A stretch of DNA of 17,154 nt from Spartobacteria bacterium. GTDB lineage: Bacteria; Verrucomicrobiota; Verrucomicrobiia; Chthoniobacterales; Terrimicrobiaceae. The notes below the pieces were generated by a model, which saw only the letters and a list, made by a program, of their open reading frames with translations, was not told the DNA's origin and did not search any database. Position numbers and translations under genes: made by a program. This document shows, in pieces, positions 6,501 through 14,984 of this stretch; within the stretch, counting starts at the first letter, position 1; the number at the start of each line of letters is the position of its first letter. Where the stretch lies: NCBI GenBank assembly GCA_947487745.1, contig CANKXQ010000005.1, positions 1 through 17,154 of the forward strand. Reading direction: 5' to 3'.

Positions 6501-9500
6501 GTGGAACCTGCCTCATCTCCAGCGAGCCCGGGTGGCGTGCAAAGCCGACTCGAGGGCGCGCTTCGAATCGCCGCCCGCCTTCAAGCCAAGTGCAGGCACA
6601 TTCTTCGCCGGATTCAGCGCAAGCCGCGCACCGTCACCGAGGGGCCGAATCTCCTGCCCACGCTGATTCAGGTGCTCGCGGCTTTCTCCCGCGTGGATGG
6701 CGAATTGCTTGAGGAGGAAATCGACTCCAGCCTCGGCTTTCTGCGTTATGATTATCCGGATGCCGTTTACTCCGAGCTCCGCGAGTTGTTCCGCAATGCG
6801 CTGCAGCAAAAGCAGGATCTCGACGCCATGGCTCAAAGCCTGGCCGGCCGCCTGAGCGACGAACGCAAGATTCTGCTCGGAGTTCAGCTTTACGACCTCA
6901 TTGCGCGTGCCGGGCTCAAAAGCGAAGCGGTCGTGGCCTACTACGAATTCATGTCGCGCCTCGGCATGGCTTCGCAGGCGATCGACATCGTTTACCAACT
7001 CAACGCCGACGACAAAACCGACACCTCGATCTACAGCTCCGGCGCATCCCCCCTCGAAATGGTAAGCTTCGGCTTCAAGGAAAACAACGATGTCGTGCTC
7101 GCCGACTTCGCGCCCAACGAGCGGCTGAACACCTACCGCTACGGCGACCTCGTCATTATTAAAAACCTCAGCGGCCGCACACTCATCGTGCAGGGCCGCG
7201 CCTTGGAACCTGGCAGCTTTGCTCGCCTCTACACAGGACAGCGCGTGCTGATCGACGATGTTGTGCTGACCTATGCGGACCTCATTTTCTACTTCAATGC
7301 CAAGAAAAATGTGACCCTCCCGGAGATCTTCGTCGCGGTGGACAAGGAAGACGAAGTCACTCTGGAAAAAAACCGCTCGCGCGACTCCTGCCTGCAGGTC
7401 GCCTTTGGATTGAGGGTGCGCGTGAAGGCGCTCAAAAATGTGGACGCCGTTCTCAATGGCATCCGTCTCGATGTCGGTCGCGAGGTTACCGCCACGCTGG
7501 AAGACAAAATCATTTTCCACGACGACAGCGAACTCGACCTCGACTACCTGCGCCTGCGAGCCCGCTCCTATGGCGGACGCTTCCTCCTCAAGGCTTCCAA
7601 AAGCGAATACCTCGTTTCGAACAATCCGGGTCTTCTGGAAGAGGATGACATCCTTCTCGCCCCCGGTTCCGGCGGCGATGTGTTGCTGAAAATCTCCTGC
7701 GACTACGATCGCAAAGTCGGCCAGATGGAAGTCCTGCAAGCCGACCGGCCGATCATTGTGCGCGGCGTGCCGGTGCGGAATTCCTGTCCGCTGGAGGATG
7801 GCGACACGATCCGTGTGGATGCCGGCCAAGTGCTCCGCTGCAACTTCTCAGAACGCCTGATCGAAGAAGAAAAAAATGTCGTCCGCACACTCGATGTGCG
7901 CGATCTGGTATGCCGCTTTGCCAACAACGCGGTGGCGATTGACGGCGTCTCCTTCTCGGTTGAACGCGGCGAGATGGTCTGCGTGATGGGTGCCAGCGGC
8001 TGCGGCAAAAGCACACTCCTGCGCGCCCTGTCAGGCCAATTCAAACCATCACAGGGCAGCGTGCTCTTCAACAAGCGCTCGTTCTACGAAAACCACGAAT
8101 CCCTCCGGAAATATGTGGCTTACATTCCCCAATACGACGCCTTCGACGAACACCTCACCATCGAGGAAAATCTGGAATATGCCGCCGCCATCCGCGCGCC
8201 ACACCTTGGTCGCCGGGAGCGCCTGCGCCGCATCGACAGCAAACTTGCCGAGCTCGGCCTCAATGAACGCCGCACCTCCATCGTCGGCTCGTCCGAAAAG
8301 AAAATCCTCAGCGGCGGCGAACGCAAGCGGCTGAATATCGGCCTCGATATGGTCAGCCCGGCGGACATCTTCCTTTTCGATGAACCCACCAGCGGCCTTA
8401 GCTCGAAGGATTCCGAGCACATCATGGAAATCATCCGTGACATGTCGCACAACAAGATCGTGCTGGTGACAATCCACCAGCCGACCTCGCGCATTTTCCA
8501 GATGTTTCACAAGGCGCTCGTCCTCGACCGCGGCGGCAAGTTGGTTTTTTTTGGAACGCCCCAGGAAACGCTCCGCTACTTCGCCGAAGCGGAGAGTCGC
8601 CAGATGGCAACTCCCTCTTCAGGCGGGTGCGAGTCCTGCGGAACCACACGCCCGGAGTTCATTTTCGATGTTCTCGAAACACCGCTCCGCGACCTAGGCG
8701 GCGACATCATTCTAGAGGAAAACAACAGGGGACAACTCGTGCCCGCCCGCCGCTACTCGCCGGACTATTGGCGCGACAAATACGAGTCCCACCGCCTGCT
8801 CAAGGAAGTCCAGCAACCATCCCCTCCCAAAGAAGTCGCCGCCACGCCGCTATCCGACCCACGCCGCCGCGAGCGGCTGCGGCCGAAAGAGCACTTCCGC
8901 CAATTCAGCATCCTCCTGCGACGCGCCTTTCTGAGCAAACTCCGCAACAAAGCGAACCTGCTCACCACCGTCTTGGAAGCCCCCCTCCTGGCCCTCCTCA
9001 CTGGCATGGTGCTGCGTTATTCCGAGAGTTCCGTTTACGACTTCGCCTCCGCTTTCCACATCCCAACCTATCTTTTTCTGGCCCTCGTCGTGGCCATGTT
9101 CCTTGGACTCACAAACAGCGTGGACGACATCATCCACGACCGCTCCGTGCTCATGCGGGAGCGAAATCTCAATGTGAACCTCGGCTATTACATCCTGGCA
9201 AAAGTCCTGACACTCGGCTTCTTCGCCATCATCCAGTGCGCCCTGTTCACCCTCATCGGAAATGCCCTGCTCTCGCTGCGCGATGGATTTTGGATCGTCT
9301 TCACAGCGATGTTCCTCACGGCGGCAAATGGCGCCGCGATAGGTCTCGTGATCTCGGCCCTCGTGAGCCAAAGCAAGACCGGGATTTTGATAATTCCCGT
9401 CATTTTAATTCCCCAGATCATCCTCAGCGGCGCCCTCATCAAATATGAGGAAATGAACCGCAACCTCGACTTCATCCACGCGATCCAACAGTGGGTGACC

Positions 9501-10097
9501 CGCCACCCGGACAGCGCCATGCCCGCCCGGAGCGACCTCCAGGTCCCGCCCATCTGCGAGATCATGCCGACCCGCTGGTCCTACGAAGCCCTCGTCTTCG
9601 CGCAATCCAAGCTCAACCCGCTCACCAGCCGACAGGAAAAAATCCAGTCGATGATCAACCAACTCGCCCGCCAGCGAAACGCCTCGCCGGAGCAGGAAGA
9701 ACGCCTCGAGGATCTCAAGGACACCCTCGCCCTCCTGTCCGGCCTCGAAGCAGCCACGCCCGGCCAGCTTCGCGCCGCCCTCCGCCGCATCGATGACATC
9801 ATCGCCGGCGCCCCCTTCAAAGCCTCCCGCTTCACCAAATTCGGCACCGGCCTCACCGCCGAGCAGGTCTATGTGAACCAAAAAATCACCGACCTCGTCT
9901 CCAAAGCAGAAATGGAACAAAGCGACTACCGCGAAAACCGCCACCTCAATGTCTTCTTCGGCCCCACCAAAGAATACTTCGGCCTCAAGATCGGCATCCT
10001 CTGGTTCAACACCAGCGTCCTCATCCTCTCCACCCTCACCCTCTTCGCCGCCCTCGGAGTCATCCTCCGCAAGCAAATCCGCATGCGGGTTTCTTGA
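6501..10097 (+). CDS. ABCG-type ABC transporter fused to N-terminal TerB-like and FHA-like domains
   Basis: A single-chain half-transporter of 1198 residues (from GTG 6501) with a cytoplasmic regulatory front end. Order: a TerB-like helical domain (about 47-150, 'FSRVDGELLEEEIDSSLGFL'); a beta-rich region (about 165-470) resembling two or more degenerate FHA modules ('VNGIRLDVG'-like turns, 'VPVRNSCPLEDGDTIRV'); an ABC ATPase (about 470-720) with Walker A GASGCGKST (497-505), signature LSGGERKRLNIG (603-614), Walker B IFLFDEP (623-629) and switch His659 in TIHQPT; and an ABC2-type membrane domain with about six helices (roughly 820-840, 854-875, 896-924, 930-955, 960-980, 1164-1189). About 180 residues, partly coiled coil, lie between the last two helices, as in ABCG proteins. 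The ATPase-before-membrane order and ATPase sequence fit the White/ABCG subfamily. The substrate is unknown; lipid or glycan export is only a guess from the glycan genes behind it. The frame is open back to a GTG at 6429, but AAGG 9 bases before 6501 favours the later start. Confidence 0.9.
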   Translation: MEPASSPASPGGVQSRLEGALRIAARLQAKCRHILRRIQRKPRTVTEGPNLLPTLIQVLAAFSRVDGELLEEEIDSSLGFLRYDYPDAVYSELRELFRNALQQKQDLDAMAQSLAGRLSDERKILLGVQLYDLIARAGLKSEAVVAYYEFMSRLGMASQAIDIVYQLNADDKTDTSIYSSGASPLEMVSFGFKENNDVVLADFAPNERLNTYRYGDLVIIKNLSGRTLIVQGRALEPGSFARLYTGQRVLIDDVVLTYADLIFYFNAKKNVTLPEIFVAVDKEDEVTLEKNRSRDSCLQVAFGLRVRVKALKNVDAVLNGIRLDVGREVTATLEDKIIFHDDSELDLDYLRLRARSYGGRFLLKASKSEYLVSNNPGLLEEDDILLAPGSGGDVLLKISCDYDRKVGQMEVLQADRPIIVRGVPVRNSCPLEDGDTIRVDAGQVLRCNFSERLIEEEKNVVRTLDVRDLVCRFANNAVAIDGVSFSVERGEMVCVMGASGCGKSTLLRALSGQFKPSQGSVLFNKRSFYENHESLRKYVAYIPQYDAFDEHLTIEENLEYAAAIRAPHLGRRERLRRIDSKLAELGLNERRTSIVGSSEKKILSGGERKRLNIGLDMVSPADIFLFDEPTSGLSSKDSEHIMEIIRDMSHNKIVLVTIHQPTSRIFQMFHKALVLDRGGKLVFFGTPQETLRYFAEAESRQMATPSSGGCESCGTTRPEFIFDVLETPLRDLGGDIILEENNRGQLVPARRYSPDYWRDKYESHRLLKEVQQPSPPKEVAATPLSDPRRRERLRPKEHFRQFSILLRRAFLSKLRNKANLLTTVLEAPLLALLTGMVLRYSESSVYDFASAFHIPTYLFLALVVAMFLGLTNSVDDIIHDRSVLMRERNLNVNLGYYILAKVLTLGFFAIIQCALFTLIGNALLSLRDGFWIVFTAMFLTAANGAAIGLVISALVSQSKTGILIIPVILIPQIILSGALIKYEEMNRNLDFIHAIQQWVTRHPDSAMPARSDLQVPPICEIMPTRWSYEALVFAQSKLNPLTSRQEKIQSMINQLARQRNASPEQEERLEDLKDTLALLSGLEAATPGQLRAALRRIDDIIAGAPFKASRFTKFGTGLTAEQVYVNQKITDLVSKAEMEQSDYRENRHLNVFFGPTKEYFGLKIGILWFNTSVLILSTLTLFAALGVILRKQIRMRVS

Positions 10098-10132
10098 ACA
10101 GAAACCGCCGCCGATCGCCCGATTAAATTTTC

Positions 10133-11158
10133 ATGCGAATCCTCTTTATCAAACTCCGGCACATCGGCGACTCGCTTCTGCTCACACCCACCATTGTGGC
10201 CACAAAGGCCAAATTCCCCGACGCTGAGATTTGGGTTCTCGTGCGCAAATCCTGCGATGCCATCCTCGCCGGATGCCCCGAGATCGATCGTATACTCACC
10301 ACAGCAAACCCGGATGCCGCTAAACGCAATCACAGCGATTGGATTGCAGACATCAAACTCGCCGCCCTACTCCGCCGCACGAATTTCGACTTCGTCTTCG
10401 AGCTCACCGACAACGACCGCGCCCGCTTCTTCGCCATCGCCGCGCAGACCAAGGCGCGCTGCACCAACAAACACCGCTCACTACGATGGTTCTGGCGTCC
10501 ATTTTTTCATCGGGTTTGTCATGTAAATCGGCGACGGGAGCATCAGGTCGTGCGCGACTATGTATCCCCGCGTGAAGTTTTGGATCTCCCTACCGCGCCC
10601 CCACTCATGAGGTTCGCAGGGACTAGCATGACTCCATGGCAAGATTCGTTGGAATGGCTCGAAACCCGCTTCTGCATCATTCACATTCACACACGATGGC
10701 CACGCAAATCCTGGCCGATCGACCGATGGGAAATGTTGATTGCCTCCTTGCTGGAATTCGTCCCCCGCATCGTCTTGAGCTGTGGACCGACCTATGAAGA
10801 GATCGAGGAAAACAAGCGACTCTGCGCGAAGTTCGGAAATCGTATCGTATCGACCGGGGGTCGGGCCTCCTGGTCTCAACTCGCGTGGTTGCTCAAGCAC
10901 ACCGCTTTTTTTGTTGGAGTGGACACAGCCGCGATGCACTTGGCTGCCGCATGTGAGTGCCCGTCGGTCGCGCTCTTCGGCCCCTCGCCGATTCACGAAT
11001 ATTACCCTTGGAAAACAAAATCTTGGGTGATCCGTCCGCAGGATTGGCTAAACGAAAACGAGGTCCAGGCCGTCCCTCGGGATGAATTGATGGCTGAAAT
11101 TCCCGTGAGGCGCGTGCTTACCGCTTGCCGCGAAGCATGGACTATTCCGGCGGAATAA
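10133..11158 (+). CDS. Glycosyltransferase family 9 (lipopolysaccharide heptosyltransferase-like)
   Basis: Predicted cytoplasmic, inner-membrane-associated GT-B enzyme that transfers a heptose (or similar sugar) from an ADP-activated donor to the growing LPS core or a related glycan. The 341 residues begin 'MRILFIKLRHIGDSLLLTPT', the classic GT9 start; Asp13 corresponds to the catalytic Asp of WaaC-type enzymes. The donor-binding C-terminal half carries 'FVGVDTAAMHLAAA' (260-273) and 'VALFGPS' (279-285), also diagnostic. The N-terminus is closest in style to the RfaQ/heptosyltransferase III group, but donor and acceptor cannot be told from sequence alone, so no symbol is given. It follows the ABC transporter after 35 bases without an obvious terminator or SD, so the two are probably co-transcribed. 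Its stop codon is one base from the stop of the converging membrane-protein gene. Confidence 0.93.
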   Translation: MRILFIKLRHIGDSLLLTPTIVATKAKFPDAEIWVLVRKSCDAILAGCPEIDRILTTANPDAAKRNHSDWIADIKLAALLRRTNFDFVFELTDNDRARFFAIAAQTKARCTNKHRSLRWFWRPFFHRVCHVNRRREHQVVRDYVSPREVLDLPTAPPLMRFAGTSMTPWQDSLEWLETRFCIIHIHTRWPRKSWPIDRWEMLIASLLEFVPRIVLSCGPTYEEIEENKRLCAKFGNRIVSTGGRASWSQLAWLLKHTAFFVGVDTAAMHLAAACECPSVALFGPSPIHEYYPWKTKSWVIRPQDWLNENEVQAVPRDELMAEIPVRRVLTACREAWTIPAE

Positions 11159-11159
11159 A

Positions 11160-12977
11160 TTATGGGGATTTTTTAGTAATCCTATCCGGCCTTACGAACA
11201 CTTCGATTTTCTTAAAATAAGTTCCCGCCAATACATATTCCTGCTCGAGAAATGTATGAACAGGAGCGGCCCAGTTTTTGAATCGGGAGAATTCGCTTTG
11301 ATTGATATCGCGATTGTTCACCACAACCACAGCCGGCCGCTTCTCTCGCAATTCCAGAATGGTTTTCTCAGAAAAATCAGCCGACTCTGTGGCGTTGTCC
11401 ACATAGAGCTTGAATTGGTAGGAGGGGCGCTCCGCCATCACATTCAATAGAGGCACATAGGGATAAGTAACCACAAAATCGCCCTTTTGCGTCGACTTGG
11501 CCAAAATGTCCCGCAATCCCTTCCAGTCTGCAAGTTCCTCGGGTTTGACTCGGAAACGAATGCCCCCGGGCGCTTCAAAAAGAGCGGTTTTACCTCGGGC
11601 GATCTTGATGCTACCCGATCCCTCGCGGCCAAAAAGGGCGTTGAAGGCCACCACCACCTGAAGACAAATGATCAAAAGAATTGCTGCAGCACCCCAGACC
11701 ACCCCGCGCCGTGTGCGAAAAATTCCAATGACACCCGCAGACGCCACAGCTAGCGCCGGATAAAATGGAACCATGAATTCCGCCAAGTGAACGCTATCCG
11801 GTCGAAAGAAAAAATACTGCGGAAATAAAGCCAGGGCACACCCCGTTGTGGTTAGGATGGCCAAGCCGATTTGTCTCTTCGCAGGGTTTGACAAAAAAAC
11901 TCCCCCCAGAAAAAAAAATGTGCCAGCCAGAGCCAACATTCCTGCCGAGAAAATTGGGAAATAGACCGCGAGTGGAAAAAATGAGATGCGCCCACTTTGA
12001 AATGATTGAGAAAATTCGGGCTTTTGTCGTCGCCCCTCGGGGGAATCCGAAGACTTGGGCTTGGCGGACTGAATTGGGGCGGAAAACTGAGCTGGTGGCG
12101 GAATTTCCGCAACGGGCTGGATTGAAGGAGTAGATGAGGGCTGCTGGGATTCAGGCTGAATTTTCTGGATTTCCTTTTTTAGCTCCCACTGAAGTAGCTT
12201 TACGAATTGCGCATACTGGTTGGTGAACTCCACGCCGAAACCGCTTTTATGGGCATGAATGACGAAGGGTGCGTGGACAGCGGCAAAGGCGGCGACTGCA
12301 AGCAAAGTCCCAGCGCACACGACTCGCAGCCTTTGGATAAACTCCCCTCGCACTCCGATCGGATAAAGAATTACGAGGCCTAGCCATACCACTGTAGCGA
12401 TGAGCGCTGGCTCGATTCGAATGAGATAACATAGGCTTATTGCCGCTCCCGCGAACCCCATCCACAGAAAGTTGGAAACTCTCGACCGGTGGCAAACCAC
12501 ATATCCGTAGACCAGCGCAAACGAGGCAAGCGTTCCAACAAACCCTACATTGTTTCGATACATTGCTCCAGGCAGCAAAATCATCAACCCGGCGGCGATG
12601 GCGGCCAGAATGGCGTATCCCGTAACCCTGCGGACCAGCAAAAAACCAAGCACGCCGGATAACCCGGCAAGCGTCATGAAGTAAATCCGTGAGGCCAAAA
12701 GATGAGGTCCGGTGAATTCAAAAATCCAAGCCAACGGATAAAACCACATCAGGTTGTATCCAATAAACATATCCTTGATCGGCCTCCACCCCTCGAGAAT
12801 CCGCTGGGCGATAAGCACATTGCTTCCGGCTTCACCGGTCAGCGTCAAATCCGCGTTAAAATAAAGGCCGTAGTAGGCTATGGCGAATGCGGCAACACTA
12901 AGAGCACCCCAGCGCTTTAGATAGGACTCCAAATGCTCCAGCACCATTTTAGCAAACTTGTATACCCGTCCTAACAT
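11160..12977 (-). CDS. GT-C-like polytopic membrane glycosyltransferase (family 39-like)
   Basis: A 605-residue inner-membrane protein with about ten hydrophobic helices (for example 24-41, 72-88, 94-114, 121-138, 144-161, 192-208, 220-240, 331-361, 366-392, 400-420, 426-448) and a C-terminal soluble domain (about 450-600). The first periplasmic loop ('DLTLTGEAGSNVLIAQRILE', 43-62) and 'RPDSVHLAEFMVPFYP' (392-407) resemble GT-C enzymes that use polyprenyl-phosphate sugars; in that fold an acidic residue of the first loop is catalytic, here Asp43 or Glu49 (inference). An unusual Pro/Gln/Ser-rich low-complexity linker (about 274-328) splits the membrane region. Donor and acceptor are unknown. 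It starts one base after the sulfotransferase stop, with no SD, so it is coupled to it and last in the glycan operon. It could also be a non-catalytic membrane protein of the same fold. Confidence 0.75.
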   Translation of the reverse strand: MLGRVYKFAKMVLEHLESYLKRWGALSVAAFAIAYYGLYFNADLTLTGEAGSNVLIAQRILEGWRPIKDMFIGYNLMWFYPLAWIFEFTGPHLLASRIYFMTLAGLSGVLGFLLVRRVTGYAILAAIAAGLMILLPGAMYRNNVGFVGTLASFALVYGYVVCHRSRVSNFLWMGFAGAAISLCYLIRIEPALIATVVWLGLVILYPIGVRGEFIQRLRVVCAGTLLAVAAFAAVHAPFVIHAHKSGFGVEFTNQYAQFVKLLQWELKKEIQKIQPESQQPSSTPSIQPVAEIPPPAQFSAPIQSAKPKSSDSPEGRRQKPEFSQSFQSGRISFFPLAVYFPIFSAGMLALAGTFFFLGGVFLSNPAKRQIGLAILTTTGCALALFPQYFFFRPDSVHLAEFMVPFYPALAVASAGVIGIFRTRRGVVWGAAAILLIICLQVVVAFNALFGREGSGSIKIARGKTALFEAPGGIRFRVKPEELADWKGLRDILAKSTQKGDFVVTYPYVPLLNVMAERPSYQFKLYVDNATESADFSEKTILELREKRPAVVVVNNRDINQSEFSRFKNWAAPVHTFLEQEYVLAGTYFKKIEVFVRPDRITKKSP

Positions 12978-12978
12978 T

Positions 12979-13809
12979 TTAAATAACGAGGAGAGGCCCC
13001 ACCTTTTTCCTCAAGGCGTGAAAGGAATCAAGGCGTTCCCCTAAAATCTCCTCCAAGGCGGAGCGGAGATTGCTGGGAATATTGCCTCCGCTAGTGGGAT
13101 TCTGGCGGGAGACCAGATGCCTCGCGCTGGCTGGTCGCAATAGATCAACCCCGAGGAATCGCAGCACATCAGTAACCAGACCAGCAGGATCCGTTTCGAT
13201 ACGCGTCGACGGCGACAGAAGTATATGACCGGGTTTCAAGATTTTTTTCCAGCGCTCCATGATCGAGAAATAGTCGGCGCGAGCCAGTTGGTCTGGGCAT
13301 GAAAAAAACTCGATAAACTGGCTTTCGCTGGCAGGATTACCCGTATCACGGACGAGATCTTTGTTGGCATGTGACCATGCTCGTTCCACAGGATCGCGCA
13401 AGAGCATGATAATTTTCAGATCGGGGTTGAGAATGCGCAAATCTTCCAACACATCGGGTTCGAGCAAGCAATAGGAAGCTGTTGATTCACCAACAATTTT
13501 GGGATTGTAGAAACATCCGCATCGGCGCAAGGCATGGTAGTTTTTCAAGAAAAGTTCAGCGACTGTATCATTGAATGAGGCAAGGTAATCCTCCAGCAGG
13601 GAATATTTATAGCGTGGTGAGGATGTTTGACCGATCGTTGAGAAGAAGAAAGTCTCTTTGTCACGGTGCATCAGGATTTCAGGATGCCTTACTAAGCTGG
13701 CATGGAGCCAGGTCGAACCGGTTCTTTGCGGGCCGATACAAAAAAAGTCAGGAAAGCGCTTCCCCTCGTCAATACTGCCTGGAACGACTCGTAATTTGGG
13801 ATTCGTCAT
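12979..13809 (-). CDS. PAPS-dependent sulfotransferase
   Basis: Predicted cytoplasmic enzyme that moves a sulfo group from PAPS to a carbohydrate or lipid hydroxyl. The 276 residues show the 5'-phosphosulfate loop FFCIGPQRTGSTWL (22-35), and KETFFF (51-56), which in heparan-sulfate-type sulfotransferases holds the catalytic base Glu, here Glu52. The 3'-phosphate site follows as MLLRDPVERAWSHA (135-148) with Arg138 and Ser146. Fold order and length match the Sulfotransfer_1/3 families. ATG 13809 overlaps the stop of the upstream GT4 gene (ATGA), and AGGA lies 11 bases before it, a weak SD. Its place between glycosyltransferases implies that the glycan product is sulfated, but the acceptor is not known. 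Confidence 0.93.
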   Translation of the reverse strand: MTNPKLRVVPGSIDEGKRFPDFFCIGPQRTGSTWLHASLVRHPEILMHRDKETFFFSTIGQTSSPRYKYSLLEDYLASFNDTVAELFLKNYHALRRCGCFYNPKIVGESTASYCLLEPDVLEDLRILNPDLKIIMLLRDPVERAWSHANKDLVRDTGNPASESQFIEFFSCPDQLARADYFSIMERWKKILKPGHILLSPSTRIETDPAGLVTDVLRFLGVDLLRPASARHLVSRQNPTSGGNIPSNLRSALEEILGERLDSFHALRKKVGPLLVI

Positions 13810-14984
13810 GCGTTGTTCAATCCTGAGCCGTCAGCGACATCCTGGACGAGCTTTTTGTAAAGGGAATTGTAAACCGATATAGTGTTGTCCCATGAAAAAC
13901 GGGCAGCGGATTGCTTCGCCTCCTCCCCGAATCTCTGTCTCTCTTCTTCATTTAGAAGCAGTCGCCTCATGGAATTAGCGATGCCCTCGGCATCCCTGTA
14001 TCGATGCAGCCATCCATTCTTTCCGCTAACCACACGCTCGCGAATTCCTGCCACATCTGTTGCAACAACCGGTAACCCGGCCGCCATCGCCTCGACAAGG
14101 GCCGTGCTAAACCCCTCCACTTCCGAAGTCATGACAAAAAGATCCGATGCCCGATACCAGCGAATCAACTCAGCTGGAGGAAATTCCAGCAGGCTGGAGG
14201 GAGTCAATTCGAGAAGTTTTACAGAATCCGCAAGCTCCGGGTTCAATGGGTAATTCCGCATACCACGGCCGACTACAACTAGATGAACAGGATCTTCCAT
14301 GGAACGGCGCAATTCTCCAAATGCGCGAAACAAGGTCGGCAAATCCTTTTGGGGATGATTACGCGCCACACAAAGGCAGACCCTGCCTTGAATCTTATTG
14401 GATGCGAGAAAAGCGTGCCGATCAAAATTCCCGCGAAAAGATTCCATGTCGACGGCGTTTGGTATTTCCACTACCCGTCTCTCATCTAGGCCGGCATGAA
14501 CCAATCCCGTGGTCATACTCTTGGAGAGTGAAACCACGCATTGGGCGCGGGAAATCCATCGCCGCACATGTTCTGAAAGATTGTTTGATCCATCCATTGG
14601 AACATCATCGCCGACTGCCCGCACAAGGCCGGCAACCTTTCTTTTGGACTGCCAATTCGCGAAACAGCTTCCGGTGGGAGAGAGCACAACCGTATGCCAA
14701 ACATCAAATCGATGAGTTGCCTGTATGCGATCAAGCGTCCACCTCGAAAGCAAGTAGGCGGCTGCGGGCCACCGCTTGAATAAGCTCCACTGATGTGATG
14801 GATAACCCAAGGTGGCGTATTCCGGAACAAGCGGACTGGCATCCAAACGGCGCTTCAGCCCGCGCGGAATGATCACCACCGGTTCATGCCCCAGACGAGC
14901 CAACCGAAGCGCTAAGTTGTGGTGGAATATCTCCGCCCCTGAACATTTCGGCAGATAAGTGGGAGTGAAGATGGCGATCTTCAT
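13806..14984 (-). CDS. Glycosyltransferase family 4
   Basis: A GT-B fold retaining glycosyltransferase of 392 residues, cytoplasmic and likely membrane-associated, that adds a sugar from a nucleotide donor to a lipid-linked or surface glycan. The N-terminal acceptor domain starts 'MKIAIFTPTYLPKCSGAEIF', with the Gly-rich loop and GAE typical of the family. The C-terminal donor domain has 'VEIPNAVDMESF' (172-183), 'LCVARNHPQKDLPTLFRAF' (204-222) and the intact EX7E motif in EGFSTALVE (Glu290 and Glu298), followed by 'AMAAGLPVVATDVAGI'. The start ATG overlaps the stop of the upstream GT4 gene (ATGA), with CGAGG 4 bases before it. The sugar specificity is not readable. Sequence quality and motifs look fully functional. 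Confidence 0.95.
   Translation of the reverse strand: MKIAIFTPTYLPKCSGAEIFHHNLALRLARLGHEPVVIIPRGLKRRLDASPLVPEYATLGYPSHQWSLFKRWPAAAYLLSRWTLDRIQATHRFDVWHTVVLSPTGSCFANWQSKRKVAGLVRAVGDDVPMDGSNNLSEHVRRWISRAQCVVSLSKSMTTGLVHAGLDERRVVEIPNAVDMESFRGNFDRHAFLASNKIQGRVCLCVARNHPQKDLPTLFRAFGELRRSMEDPVHLVVVGRGMRNYPLNPELADSVKLLELTPSSLLEFPPAELIRWYRASDLFVMTSEVEGFSTALVEAMAAGLPVVATDVAGIRERVVSGKNGWLHRYRDAEGIANSMRRLLLNEEERQRFGEEAKQSAARFSWDNTISVYNSLYKKLVQDVADGSGLNNA

Noticed and set aside
8049..10076. Several minus-strand open frames (8049-8510, 8850-9371, 9405-10076) antisense to the ABC transporter
   Set aside because: They mirror the coding strand of a fully conserved transporter and show repetitive E/G/D-rich sequence typical of antisense shadows.
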